Shown in pieces: positions 53,136 to 61,601 of a stretch of DNA of 64,000 nucleotides. This stretch comes from Dyadobacter psychrophilus (lineage in GTDB: Bacteria; Bacteroidota; Bacteroidia; Cytophagales; Spirosomataceae): positions 248,001 through 312,000 of the forward strand of contig NZ_FUZA01000001.1 of assembly GCF_900167945.1 (NCBI RefSeq), in the 5' to 3' direction. The position numbers were made by a program, and so were the translations under genes. The notes under the pieces are model-generated. The model was not told the origin of the DNA. It was given only the letters and a program-made list of their open reading frames with translations, and made no database searches. Positions within the stretch are counted from its first letter, which is position 1. Every line of letters starts with the position of its first letter.

Positions 53136-54464
53136 ATGAAAAACGAGGCATCACAAACATTAAAACTAGCTTTACCCATCATTATCGGAGAACTCGCCCA
53201 AATGGCGCTCCACCTTATCGACAGCGCTATGGTTGGCGCGATTAGCTATAAACAACTTGCTGCGGCAGCGTTGGTCATTAATGCCATGAACATTCCTTTT
53301 GTGATCGGCATAGGAATGACGATTTCAGTTTCTCAAATGGTTTCCCTGGCCAACGGCCGCCGCGATTCGCAACTGGTCTCCCATTATTTGTTCAACGGAT
53401 TTTGCCTTTGTGCATTAACCGCCTTGGCCATTTCACTCACACTGGTTTTTGGAAAGGACCTGCTGCATAATCTTGGTCAGGATCCCGAAGTGGTAACGCT
53501 GGCGATCCCGTTTATGAAGTTAATGGGCCTGTCGATCATTCCCATGCTGCTTTTCATGACGTTGAAACAATTCGCCGACGGTTTGGAATATACCAGAACG
53601 GCCATGATCCTGTCGCTGGCGGGAATGCCGCTGAATATCCTGCTCAACTGGCTGCTCATTTACGGAAACTGGGGTTTTCCGCGCCTGGAACTGGAAGGGG
53701 CGGGCTGGGCAACCTTGATCACCCGTTCTTGTATGTTTCTGGCATTGGCAGCCGTCGTTCTGAAACACAAAACATTCTCCCGGTACATTGCCGTGAGCAG
53801 CAGCCAATGGAAGCTCAAAGCGCAAACCTGGCGCGAACTGCTGCATATTGGCATTCCCAGCAGCTTACAAATCGGTATGGAAGCAGGTGCTTTTGCAGTT
53901 TCGGGAATCATAATTGGAACATTGGGAGCTGTGGCGCAGGCAGCACACCAGATTGCGCTGAGCAGCGCCTCACTCACATTTATGGTGTCGATGGGCCTTG
54001 CTCAGGCGGGTTCTATACGGGTGAGCAACGCACTGGGCAGGAAGGATTGGTTCAAGATTTTTGTCATTGGAAAAAGCACCATTCTGACAGCATTAATCTA
54101 CGGAACAATCTGCGCGATCCTGTTTGCTGCTTTCAGGCACCAGATCCCAACATTATTTAATAAAAACACAGAAGTTTTAGCACTATCCGCCCTCCTGTTG
54201 CTCTTTGCAGCCGTATTCCAGATTTCCGACAGCACCCAGGCCATCGGCGCGGGACTGCTGCGCGGGATTAAGGATGTAAAAACGCCAACGATCCTCATTG
54301 GCATCGCCTATTGGGTGATCGGCATTCCGGTTGGCTATTTGTTCGCCTTTCACTTTAAAATGGGTGCCGTAGGCATGTGGCTGGGTTTGATTCTCGGGCT
54401 GACCATGGCCTCGATCTTTTTAATCACCCGGTTCTTCAAAATGACCAGGCATAGCAATATTTGA
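53136..54464 (+). CDS. MATE-family efflux transporter
   Basis: 442 aa from the ATG at 53136 (an upstream ATG at 53088 would place the promoter inside the gene). About twelve membrane helices in two repeats of six; the first helix block is LKLALPIIIGELAQMALHLIDSAMVG, a MATE signature, and the second repeat starts ELLHIGIPSSLQIGMEAGAF. MATE proteins export cationic drugs or metabolites against Na+ or H+. It is flanked by the TonB receptor (divergent) and the GapN-like gene, with no operon partner within 100 bp. Confidence 0.9.
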   Translation: MKNEASQTLKLALPIIIGELAQMALHLIDSAMVGAISYKQLAAAALVINAMNIPFVIGIGMTISVSQMVSLANGRRDSQLVSHYLFNGFCLCALTALAISLTLVFGKDLLHNLGQDPEVVTLAIPFMKLMGLSIIPMLLFMTLKQFADGLEYTRTAMILSLAGMPLNILLNWLLIYGNWGFPRLELEGAGWATLITRSCMFLALAAVVLKHKTFSRYIAVSSSQWKLKAQTWRELLHIGIPSSLQIGMEAGAFAVSGIIIGTLGAVAQAAHQIALSSASLTFMVSMGLAQAGSIRVSNALGRKDWFKIFVIGKSTILTALIYGTICAILFAAFRHQIPTLFNKNTEVLALSALLLLFAAVFQISDSTQAIGAGLLRGIKDVKTPTILIGIAYWVIGIPVGYLFAFHFKMGAVGMWLGLILGLTMASIFLITRFFKMTRHSNI

Positions 54465-54519
54465 TAATTTTAAGTCATTTTAGGTCGATATCAATCCATT
54501 AAAGAATATTAAAGTCCGC

Positions 54520-54527
54520 TAAGTTTG
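54520..54527 (+). promoter_or_regulatory. -7 element of the GapN-like gene
   Basis: TAAGTTTG matches TAnnTTTG, 87 bp before the ATG at 54615; no clear -33 TTG. Confidence 0.4.
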
Positions 54528-54614
54528 TTTTCGTATTAGGGATCAAATGGCTAAATCTCGTCATCATCCCAGTGTGTTTAAAAATGTTCCGGTTCCACAA
54601 TAAAAAATGATTCA

Positions 54615-56240
54615 ATGGATTTCAATTCCACGTTAAAAAACATCTTTGTTGAAGAAAAAGACATTCCTGCGGAGTTTTTGCTGCCCTCATTGATTCACCA
54701 GCGCGAATATCTGAGCGATGGAGAAATGAAGACCTGGGATGGCCCTGTACACGAGGTTTTTTCACCCGTATGCATTAAAACTGAAAATGGTCTTGAACGA
54801 AAACTGATCGGCAGTTACCCGATCTGTACCGCCGAAGAAGCCGCTGCTTCGCTGGATGCCGCTGTTGCTGCCTACAACAATGGCCGCGGCGAATGGCCTA
54901 CGATGAGCGTGGCAGAAAGGATTCACTGCGTTGAGCAGTTTACGGGCAAAATGATCGAGCAAAAAGACATTATCGTGAAACTCATCATGTGGGAGATCGG
55001 AAAGTCATTTGCGGATTCAGCCAAGGAATTTGACCGCACCATCGAATACATTTATGCAACCATTGATTCCCTCAAAAACCTGGACCGCGATTCGTCCGGA
55101 TTTGACATTGTAGACGGCATTGCGGCGCAAGTGAGGCGCTCTCCGCTGGGCGTTGTGCTTTGTATGGGCCCATTCAATTATCCTTTAAACGAAACCTTCA
55201 CGACCCTGATCCCCGCTCTGATCATGGGCAACACCATACTTTTCAAACCTCCGAAATTTGGGACGCTGCTGCATTATCCTTTGCAGGAAGCATTTATGAA
55301 TAGTTTTCCAAAAGGCGTGGTGAATGTAATTTACGGACGTGGTAATGCCATCGTACCAGGCCTCATGCAATCCGGAAAGATCAATGTGCTGACGCTGATC
55401 GGTTCAAGTAAAGTAGCGAACGAGCTTAAAAAATCCCACCCCAAAGTAAACCGGTTACGCGCAGTTTTGGGTTTGGATGCAAAGAATGCTGCAATTGTTA
55501 CACCCCATGCAGATATTAATCTTGCTGTAAAAGAGATTATTACGGGCTCGCTTTCTTTCAATGGTCAGCGATGCACGGCTTTGAAGATCATCTGGGTGCA
55601 CAGGAGCATTGCGGATCAGTTCCTCAAAGAGTTGAGCGCTGCGGTAGGTGAACTCAAATTTGGAATGCCCTGGGAAAAGGGCGTGGCGCTTACTCCCCTT
55701 CCCGAAACCAATAAGATCGAGTATCTCAATGGCTGCATTACCGATGCCCTAGAACATGGCGCGCAGATCATCAATGAAAATGGTGGAACTTCGGAAGGGT
55801 CGTTCTTCTATCCTGCGGTGGTTTATCCGGTAAACAATAAAATGAAGCTTTACTATGACGAACAATTTGGCCCGATCGTGCCGGTTGTGCCGTTCGACGA
55901 CCTGGAAGAAACCATTGAATATCTGATCGAATCAACACACGGTCAGCAGGTTAGTATTTTTAGCAACAATGCGGACGAAGTGGCTGCGCTGATCGATCCA
56001 TTGGTAAACCAGGTGAGCCGCGTAAATGTGAACAGCCAATGCCAGCGCGGGCCGGATGTTTTCCCTTTCACAGGCCGCAAGGATAGCGCAGAAGGCACAT
56101 TATCTGTTGCAGATGCCATCCGCGCGTTCTCGATCCGTTCACTCGTAGCATTCAAAATGAACGAAGCAAACAAGCAACTGATCAACGAAATTGTGCACGA
56201 GGACACTTCTAATTTCCTCAGCACGAAATTTATTTTTTAA
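54615..56240 (+). CDS. gapN: NADP-dependent glyceraldehyde-3-phosphate dehydrogenase, GapN-like
   Basis: 541-aa member of the aldehyde-dehydrogenase superfamily with strongest likeness to non-phosphorylating GapN, which makes 3-phosphoglycerate and NADPH directly. The nucleophile is C320 in SFNGQRCTALK, and the cofactor-binding block MGPFNYPLNETF is present. In most ALDHs the general base is the Glu of ELGGK; here the aligned stretch is LGLDAKN (residues 285-291), so that Glu is Gly286, with Asp288 two positions away. Ends with the usual GapN tail (RDS... VADAIRAFSIRSLVAFK). Function assignment is therefore probable but the active-site change needs explanation. It stands alone. Confidence 0.8.
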   Translation: MDFNSTLKNIFVEEKDIPAEFLLPSLIHQREYLSDGEMKTWDGPVHEVFSPVCIKTENGLERKLIGSYPICTAEEAAASLDAAVAAYNNGRGEWPTMSVAERIHCVEQFTGKMIEQKDIIVKLIMWEIGKSFADSAKEFDRTIEYIYATIDSLKNLDRDSSGFDIVDGIAAQVRRSPLGVVLCMGPFNYPLNETFTTLIPALIMGNTILFKPPKFGTLLHYPLQEAFMNSFPKGVVNVIYGRGNAIVPGLMQSGKINVLTLIGSSKVANELKKSHPKVNRLRAVLGLDAKNAAIVTPHADINLAVKEIITGSLSFNGQRCTALKIIWVHRSIADQFLKELSAAVGELKFGMPWEKGVALTPLPETNKIEYLNGCITDALEHGAQIINENGGTSEGSFFYPAVVYPVNNKMKLYYDEQFGPIVPVVPFDDLEETIEYLIESTHGQQVSIFSNNADEVAALIDPLVNQVSRVNVNSQCQRGPDVFPFTGRKDSAEGTLSVADAIRAFSIRSLVAFKMNEANKQLINEIVHEDTSNFLSTKFIF

Positions 56241-56452
56241 CCAACCCACAGTGCTATTTTTCAGGCCGGTAACCACAGATAATGTCAACACAAACTATTC
56301 TGACGTTAACTGGGGTTATCGGTTTTTTATGGACATGACGATCAACCATTCACTGGATATTTACCAAACTAGTTTTACAAAATCAATTTAGGAACAGTAT
56401 TAAACATTATAAATTAGCTTAATTTTAAATGAAAAATGGAAAGGGATAGCTA
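56241..56452. other. Gene-free stretch before the hybrid kinase gene
   Basis: 212 bp without a supported gene. No hairpin with a T-tract and no perfect TAnnTTTG element at a plausible distance were seen. Confidence 0.4.
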
Positions 56453-58750
56453 ATGAGTTCAGAGTTTACAATCGAGTCGTTGGAAATGGTGATTTCCGGT
56501 ATAAACGCCGGAATATGGGATTGGGATTTTGATACAGATGAGCAAATCTGGTCGGACCGTTTTTTTGAACTACTTGAATATCAACCAAATGAATTTACAC
56601 CGGGATACGAAAACTTCACAGAACTCCTCGTTCACCCGGACGATAAGGAAATTGTTGCCCTTGCAGTAAAAGCGCAGCTCGAACAAAATATCCCTTATAA
56701 TGTTCAGGTCAGGCTGCGCACCAAACACAGCGGCTACCGGTACTTTGAATGCCGGGGAAATGCCAAGTTCATTGACGGAAAGCCGGCAAGAATGGTGGGT
56801 TCCATCACCGACATTCACGAGCGTTATTCATTGCGTGAAAAGCTGAGCGTTGTATTCGAGCATTCAACCGACGCGCATTTGCTTATCGATGAAAGCGGCA
56901 TTCTGGATTGCAATGAAGCTGCCGTTAAAATGCTGCGCTGCAAGGATAAAAGCGAACTGCTCCTTATCCATCCCGCCAAGTTTTCACCCGAATTTCAGCC
57001 TGACGGACGACGCTCAGATGAAAAATCACTTGAAATGGACCGGAATGCATACGAAACCGGTTATAACCGCTTCGAATGGACTCACAAGCGCCTGGACGGG
57101 GAAGAATTCCCTGTTGAAGTGACCTTGAACCCGGTGCATATTGAGAATAAAAAAGTATTGCTGGTGGTTTGGCATGACATCAGCCACAGAAAAAATGCAG
57201 AGGAAGTGATCCGCAGGAATGAAGCAATGCTTGCTGAATCACAGCAACTTACGCATAGCGGAAGCTGGGAAGCAGACCTGAGAACCGGGCAGAATTATTG
57301 GTCCGATGAGGCGTTCCGGATTTTCGGGCTCGAACCCGACAGCACCGGCCCTAATACCGAGCTGTTTTCCAAAATGATCCACCCAGATGATATGCATTTG
57401 TATATCTCACATATTAAGGATGCGGTCAATAACCTGAATCCAGCCAGTTTTGACCTCAGGATCGTGCTTCCGGACGGGAAGATCAAATTCATTCATGCCA
57501 TCGGGAAGCCTTTTGTAGATCAAACCGGACGCGTGGTAAAGCTTTACGGCGCTATTATGGACATTGATGCCCAGAAAAAGAATGAACAGGAGTTGATCAA
57601 AGCGAAAGAGGAAGCAGAAATGGCAGGCGTAGCGAAGTCGCAATTCCTTTCCACGATGAGCCATGAGATACGTACGCCCATGAATGCGGTGATCGGGTTT
57701 ACGCACTTGCTCCTGCAACAGGACCCGAGGCCGGAACAAATGGAATATCTCAATATTCTGAAATTTTCAGCTGAAAATCTTCTGGTGCTTATTAATGATA
57801 TTCTGGATTTCAGCAAAATCGAAGCGGGAAAAATAGAATTCGAGGAAGTAGATTTCAATATCTTTTCCTTGCTTGAAAACATCCGCTCCGGCAATATTCA
57901 AAAAGCGAACGAAAAAGGAATTTCATTAAAACTCAATATCGGTAAAGCACTTGACCTGACGGTTGTAGGCGATCCCGTAAGACTCGGCCAAATCCTGACA
58001 AACCTTGTCAGCAACGCAGTCAAATTTACGGAAGTGGGTGAAGTAACAGTCTCAGCCTCCGTGGCCAACCGCGATAAAGAGTTTGTGACCGTTGATTTTG
58101 AAATTGCGGATACTGGCATTGGTATTCCCGCTGAAAAAATCGGCAACATTTTCGAGAGCTTCACGCAGGCCACATCGGATACAACCAGAAAATATGGCGG
58201 CTCCGGCCTTGGGCTTACCATTACCAAGCGATTACTGGAATTGCAGAACAGCACGATTAATGTGCGCAGCAGACAGGGAGAAGGCTCTGTTTTTCATTTC
58301 AGCCTTACATTCAAACTCAGCAAGACCCAGATTGCAAGTAAGGAAAACGGTTTGATCCCTAGTAACCAAAGCTTGAAAGGCATGAAAGTGCTGATTGTTG
58401 AGGATAACGCGGTGAATATTTTCCTGATGAAAAACTTCATGAAACAATGGGAAATCGAATATGATGTTGCTGAAAACGGGCTTATTGCTTACGAAATCGT
58501 GCAGCAAAACGATTATGACCTTGTTTTGATGGATTTGCAGATGCCGGAAATGGATGGCTATGAAGCCACTGCAAAAATCCGTTATCTCCCTGATCCCAAA
58601 TATACTTCCCTGCCCATCATTGCGCTCACTGCCTCTGCAATGCTTGATATTAAGGACATTGCATTTCAGGTCGGGATGAACGATTATGTCAGCAAACCAT
58701 TTACACCCAACGAGTTATATACAAAAATTGCGGCTTACAGAAAAAAATAA
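56453..58750 (+). CDS. Hybrid histidine kinase with PAS sensors and receiver
   Basis: 765 aa, soluble. PAS-type domains span about residues 5-125 (SGINAGIWDWDFDTDEQIWS), 130-250 and 265-375 (SGSWEADLRTGQNYWSDEAF, followed by PAC-like FDLRIVLPDGKIKFIHAIG). The HisKA domain carries H404 in FLSTMSHEIRTPMNAVIGF, the N-box is NLVSNAVKFTE, G1 DIEADTGIG-like (DFEIADTGIGIP) and G2 GGSGLGLTITKRL. The C-terminal receiver has the phospho-acceptor D694 in LVLMDLQMPEMDGYEA and the T/K pair ALTAS and VSKPF. An intact relay would then need an Hpt protein, none seen here. A single-domain regulator is encoded ~700 bp downstream on the other strand. Confidence 0.91.
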   Translation: MSSEFTIESLEMVISGINAGIWDWDFDTDEQIWSDRFFELLEYQPNEFTPGYENFTELLVHPDDKEIVALAVKAQLEQNIPYNVQVRLRTKHSGYRYFECRGNAKFIDGKPARMVGSITDIHERYSLREKLSVVFEHSTDAHLLIDESGILDCNEAAVKMLRCKDKSELLLIHPAKFSPEFQPDGRRSDEKSLEMDRNAYETGYNRFEWTHKRLDGEEFPVEVTLNPVHIENKKVLLVVWHDISHRKNAEEVIRRNEAMLAESQQLTHSGSWEADLRTGQNYWSDEAFRIFGLEPDSTGPNTELFSKMIHPDDMHLYISHIKDAVNNLNPASFDLRIVLPDGKIKFIHAIGKPFVDQTGRVVKLYGAIMDIDAQKKNEQELIKAKEEAEMAGVAKSQFLSTMSHEIRTPMNAVIGFTHLLLQQDPRPEQMEYLNILKFSAENLLVLINDILDFSKIEAGKIEFEEVDFNIFSLLENIRSGNIQKANEKGISLKLNIGKALDLTVVGDPVRLGQILTNLVSNAVKFTEVGEVTVSASVANRDKEFVTVDFEIADTGIGIPAEKIGNIFESFTQATSDTTRKYGGSGLGLTITKRLLELQNSTINVRSRQGEGSVFHFSLTFKLSKTQIASKENGLIPSNQSLKGMKVLIVEDNAVNIFLMKNFMKQWEIEYDVAENGLIAYEIVQQNDYDLVLMDLQMPEMDGYEATAKIRYLPDPKYTSLPIIALTASAMLDIKDIAFQVGMNDYVSKPFTPNELYTKIAAYRKK

Positions 58751-58780
58751 GGCAATCGCCGCGTGAGCAGCAATTGCCTT
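58749..58780 (+). terminator. Weak hairpin after the hybrid kinase gene
   Basis: AAGGCAAT (58749-58756) and ATTGCCTT (58773-58780) form an 8-bp stem with a 16-base loop overlapping the stop codon region. No T-tract follows, so termination is uncertain. Confidence 0.3.
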
Positions 58781-58841
58781 GAAATGACCGCAATAAATTG
58801 CGAATAGGTGTGTGAATTGATAGGTGTGTAGTAATTTGATA

Positions 58842-59198
58842 TCAGGCAGTTTGCAAAAAGATAACCCTTTTGTAATATTCCGGGTCGTACTTCACAAGCA
58901 CCTGACTGCCTTGCTTCATTGAATCATATTTTGAGTAAGACAGTGTCTCGGTTACTTCTGCTACAAAATCCGTGCCTTTCGGGTGTTGGATTTTGACTTT
59001 CATCTGATATTCCGGAAGATTATTTAAATACTCTCCTGTTGGTTTAATGTTCAGGACGGTTGCATTTGCCTCAATCCCTTCACGCATTATTTTTAGCTTC
59101 TGTTTTGCCTTATGGTTTTTCCTGATTGTTGAAAAAACCCAAAAGAATATCATTCCAAATAATATAATCGTTGCGCCGATTTCCCTATTGCTTTCCAC
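58842..59198 (-). CDS. Small DUF3592-like membrane protein
   Basis: 118 aa with one N-terminal membrane helix (GATIILFGMIFFWVFSTI, residues ~8-25), a basic linker, and a small beta domain: GIEANATVLNIKPTGEYLNNLPEYQMKVKI and GSQVLVKYDPEY. The G-x-x-A-x-A-x-V-x-x-x-x-x-T-G plan resembles the DUF3592 domain, a soluble beta barrel of unknown function exposed on the membrane. It is monocistronic as far as the sequence shows. The assignment rests on pattern only. Confidence 0.5.
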   Translation of the reverse strand: MESNREIGATIILFGMIFFWVFSTIRKNHKAKQKLKIMREGIEANATVLNIKPTGEYLNNLPEYQMKVKIQHPKGTDFVAEVTETLSYSKYDSMKQGSQVLVKYDPEYYKRVIFLQTA

Positions 59199-59430
59199 GG
59201 TGTTTGCTAGTTATGAGTGACGTTCAAAATAAGCCAAATTGAGCCACAAATGAAGTATTGCTGTTATTGAACGGTCGTTTAAATTATTAAGTGGCAGGCT
59301 ATTACGTAAATATACGCAGTCATTCCGGGAACATTTACTTGTAGAAATTACAAAGCACAATCCGCCCCCGAAAAATGACATTTTCTGAAACGGATCTATA
59401 TGTTCTTTAAGACTCTTAGCGGCTGACATC
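59199..59430. other. Gene-free stretch between 58842 and 59431 genes
   Basis: 232 bp between two minus-strand genes. A 72-codon frame at 59211-59429 lacks a good start context and codon-like composition and is not called. Nothing else is supported. Confidence 0.4.
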
Positions 59431-59925
59431 TTATTCTTCCAGATCTAGTTCGGCTGGCTTTTGTTCCGGCTGTGACTGGGTCAAGGCGGGCAGTTTATTA
59501 TAGTCTAACCAATAATGGCAAATAGTCTCAAGCATAAATCTAAGCTCCTCAAATTCAACCGGTTTTATGAAAAAGGAATTTGCGCCGGAGAGGTAACACC
59601 TGTTGATTATTTCATTTGAGTTGTTGTTGCTTAAAATGACTATCGGAATCGTTTTCCACTGCGTTTCTGTGTTATCGGGTGTCCGGCGAAGTAATTTCAA
59701 AAGTTCTAAACCGTTGATAGCGGGCATTTTAAGATCAAGAATAATTAAACCCGGACGTCTGCCGGTGTATTCGGGGGAGGATTGCAGGATAAGAAATTGG
59801 TACAATTCATTTCCTCCCTGAAAAAAACGTACATGATAATTGGGCAAGAATTTTTTGAAAATTGTTCTAACCAGATATCTGTGGTCAGCAGAATCATCTA
59901 CCAGGTAAATCTCCTTTTTGTCCAT
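59431..59925 (-). CDS. Rcp1-like single-domain response regulator
   Basis: 164 aa, a lone receiver domain. The acidic pair is in YLVDDSADHR (residues 8-16), the phospho-acceptor is D64 in LIILDLKMPAINGLELLKL, the conserved Thr position is Ser (VILSNNN) and Lys is in FIKPVEF. The C-terminal ~25 residues (SQPEQKPAELDLEE) are acidic and low-complexity. No output domain or DNA-binding part. It is encoded ~700 bp from the hybrid kinase and on the opposite strand, so the kinase partner is uncertain. Confidence 0.85.
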   Translation of the reverse strand: MDKKEIYLVDDSADHRYLVRTIFKKFLPNYHVRFFQGGNELYQFLILQSSPEYTGRRPGLIILDLKMPAINGLELLKLLRRTPDNTETQWKTIPIVILSNNNSNEIINRCYLSGANSFFIKPVEFEELRFMLETICHYWLDYNKLPALTQSQPEQKPAELDLEE

Positions 59926-60089
59926 CTTACTTTAATTTTTAGGTTGCCTTTTGTTTTATAAAAATTTCTAGAAGACAACTCTCATATTCAAAAACCATTC
60001 CAAAAATGGCTTCTGGCTACTAAAAATGCATTTGGCATGGTTTTTCTGACGCTTAATATCTAGGATAACACATATAAATTCCGTCATTC

Positions 60090-60482
60090 ATGGATATCAA
60101 ATCAAATCAATCAACCGAAAATCGTCCGGAAGGAGATCGCATCCTGGACGCGCCATATGTGTTCACGGACATTCCAATGTACCTGGAACAGCTCAAAACC
60201 GAGCATTCGTGGGTAAAAAATGACCGCAATGCGATTACGGTGTATAAATCCGAGAAGATTACCATCGTATTGTCTATCCTGAAAACCGGAGCGGTTGTGA
60301 GCGACCACTCCATTGATGAATGTCTCAGCTTCCAGGTGTTGTCGGGAGAATTAAAAGTAGAAACGCAGGGCAGGGTTTTCTACACAACGCCAGGTCAGAT
60401 GATGACTTTTCATGCTGGCATAGCGCACAGCATTCAAGCCATTTCTGACGCTGACATTCTGATTACAACTTATAAGGGCTAA
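60090..60482 (+). CDS. Cupin-domain protein
   Basis: 130 aa, a single cupin barrel. Cupin motif 1 is weak (VVSDHSIDECLSFQVLSGELKVE, with H and E-like ligands at DHS and DEC and the GELKV turn) and motif 2 is TPGQMMTFHAGIAHSIQA with two His. At least three potential metal ligands are present (the His and Glu of motif 1 and the His of motif 2), so it may be an enzyme or a binding protein. It starts with a polar N-terminus and has no signal. Divergent from the regulator at 59925 and convergent with the MBL-fold gene, 21 bp apart. Function unknown. Confidence 0.72.
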   Translation: MDIKSNQSTENRPEGDRILDAPYVFTDIPMYLEQLKTEHSWVKNDRNAITVYKSEKITIVLSILKTGAVVSDHSIDECLSFQVLSGELKVETQGRVFYTTPGQMMTFHAGIAHSIQAISDADILITTYKG

Positions 60483-60503
60483 AATCTAAGGATCAGATTT
60501 CGC

Positions 60504-61466
60504 CTAGTAACTTTTACGCATCTTGTATTTGGCAAACAGCGCCCAGCCCAGCGCAGTCAATGCAGCTACTGCGCCAACGGTCAAAAGCATTTGATAAGGC
60601 TCAGCCGTTTCCTTTGGAACGGACACAATCCCTTCACTATCTGTAATAGCAGGACTCATTACGTAACGTCCCGTTTTGGGGACCGCCTTTTCCTCGAAAT
60701 AATAAGCCAATTCCAGCAATTGCTGCTGCATTTCGGTTCCGTACATCGGTAATCCATGACCAGCAGCCAATACAGATGGCATCAGCGAAGTTAGCTGATC
60801 GACGGAATCTTCGGCTTTTAACCAATTGCAGGTGAAATACTTCGGAGGCCCACTAATCATTTTTTTGTGTAGAAACACGGAGATTGCAGACTCTGCTTTT
60901 GTTGTTACAACGGCATCGCCCGCTATCAGCACCTTGTCGCTTTCCCGCCAAAAACTGACATGGCCAGGTGAATGCCCCGGCGTATGGATGTATTTCCACT
61001 CTGGCATAAAAGGAATATCTGGCGTGATTCCAGGGAATTCGTTTACCCGATCCTGCAAGTCGATTGGCGTCGTTTTATAAAGATCTGCCATATAGGACAT
61101 CATTCCTCCACCTACGCTTGAATCAGGTGGCGGGTAGCTGGATTTCCCTGTCAGGTAGGCCATTTCCAAGTGGTGCGCATAAATGGGAACGTCCCACTCC
61201 TCGGCCAATTTTTTCAACGATCCAACGTGATCAAAATGTCCATGTGTAAGAACAATGGCTTTGGGCCGTGCGCCTTCGCCAAAGAGTTCAGTTACCATTT
61301 TTTTGATCTTCGGATAAGCCGTTTTCAGACCAGCGTCGATCAGCACCCAGGAACCGTCTTCCTTATTCTTAACAATGTACACATTTACAAATATGTCCGT
61401 CAACCCCCAAACGCCCTCCGCAACCTTGAAGAAAGCATTATTTTTCTGTTTCGTTATTTGCTCCAT
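60504..61466 (-). CDS. MBL-fold metallo-hydrolase with C-terminal membrane anchor
   Basis: 320 aa. The zinc-binding HxHxDH motif is H75-x-H77-x-D79-H80 in VLTHGHFDHVGSL, followed by further ligands at HTPGHSPGHVSF (residue ~160), AGDAVVTT (~183) and AAGHGLPMYG (~235), the order of the glyoxalase II/metallo-beta-lactamase group. A single hydrophobic helix (MLLTVGAVAALTALGWALFA, ~294-313) plus a basic end makes a C-terminal membrane anchor. No signal peptide is seen, so the active domain is cytosolic with the tail in the inner membrane, unusual for this fold. The substrate is unknown (thioester or lactone types are common). Confidence 0.82.
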   Translation of the reverse strand: MEQITKQKNNAFFKVAEGVWGLTDIFVNVYIVKNKEDGSWVLIDAGLKTAYPKIKKMVTELFGEGARPKAIVLTHGHFDHVGSLKKLAEEWDVPIYAHHLEMAYLTGKSSYPPPDSSVGGGMMSYMADLYKTTPIDLQDRVNEFPGITPDIPFMPEWKYIHTPGHSPGHVSFWRESDKVLIAGDAVVTTKAESAISVFLHKKMISGPPKYFTCNWLKAEDSVDQLTSLMPSVLAAGHGLPMYGTEMQQQLLELAYYFEEKAVPKTGRYVMSPAITDSEGIVSVPKETAEPYQMLLTVGAVAALTALGWALFAKYKMRKSY

Positions 61467-61601
61467 TTTAAGTTTAACTTTTGGTTAACAGAATTTGTCA
61501 AAAAACTGGCTGTTTAAAAACTATGCCATCCACATATAACCGATGCAGAATATTATGGTTATAATGCAATTTTTAATGTCAGCTATATGAAGGCTTTCAC
61601 G

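Noticed and set aside
59211..59429. 72-codon ORF on the minus strand
   Set aside because: No signal, no recognisable motif, weak start context and no codon-like pattern; treated as chance.
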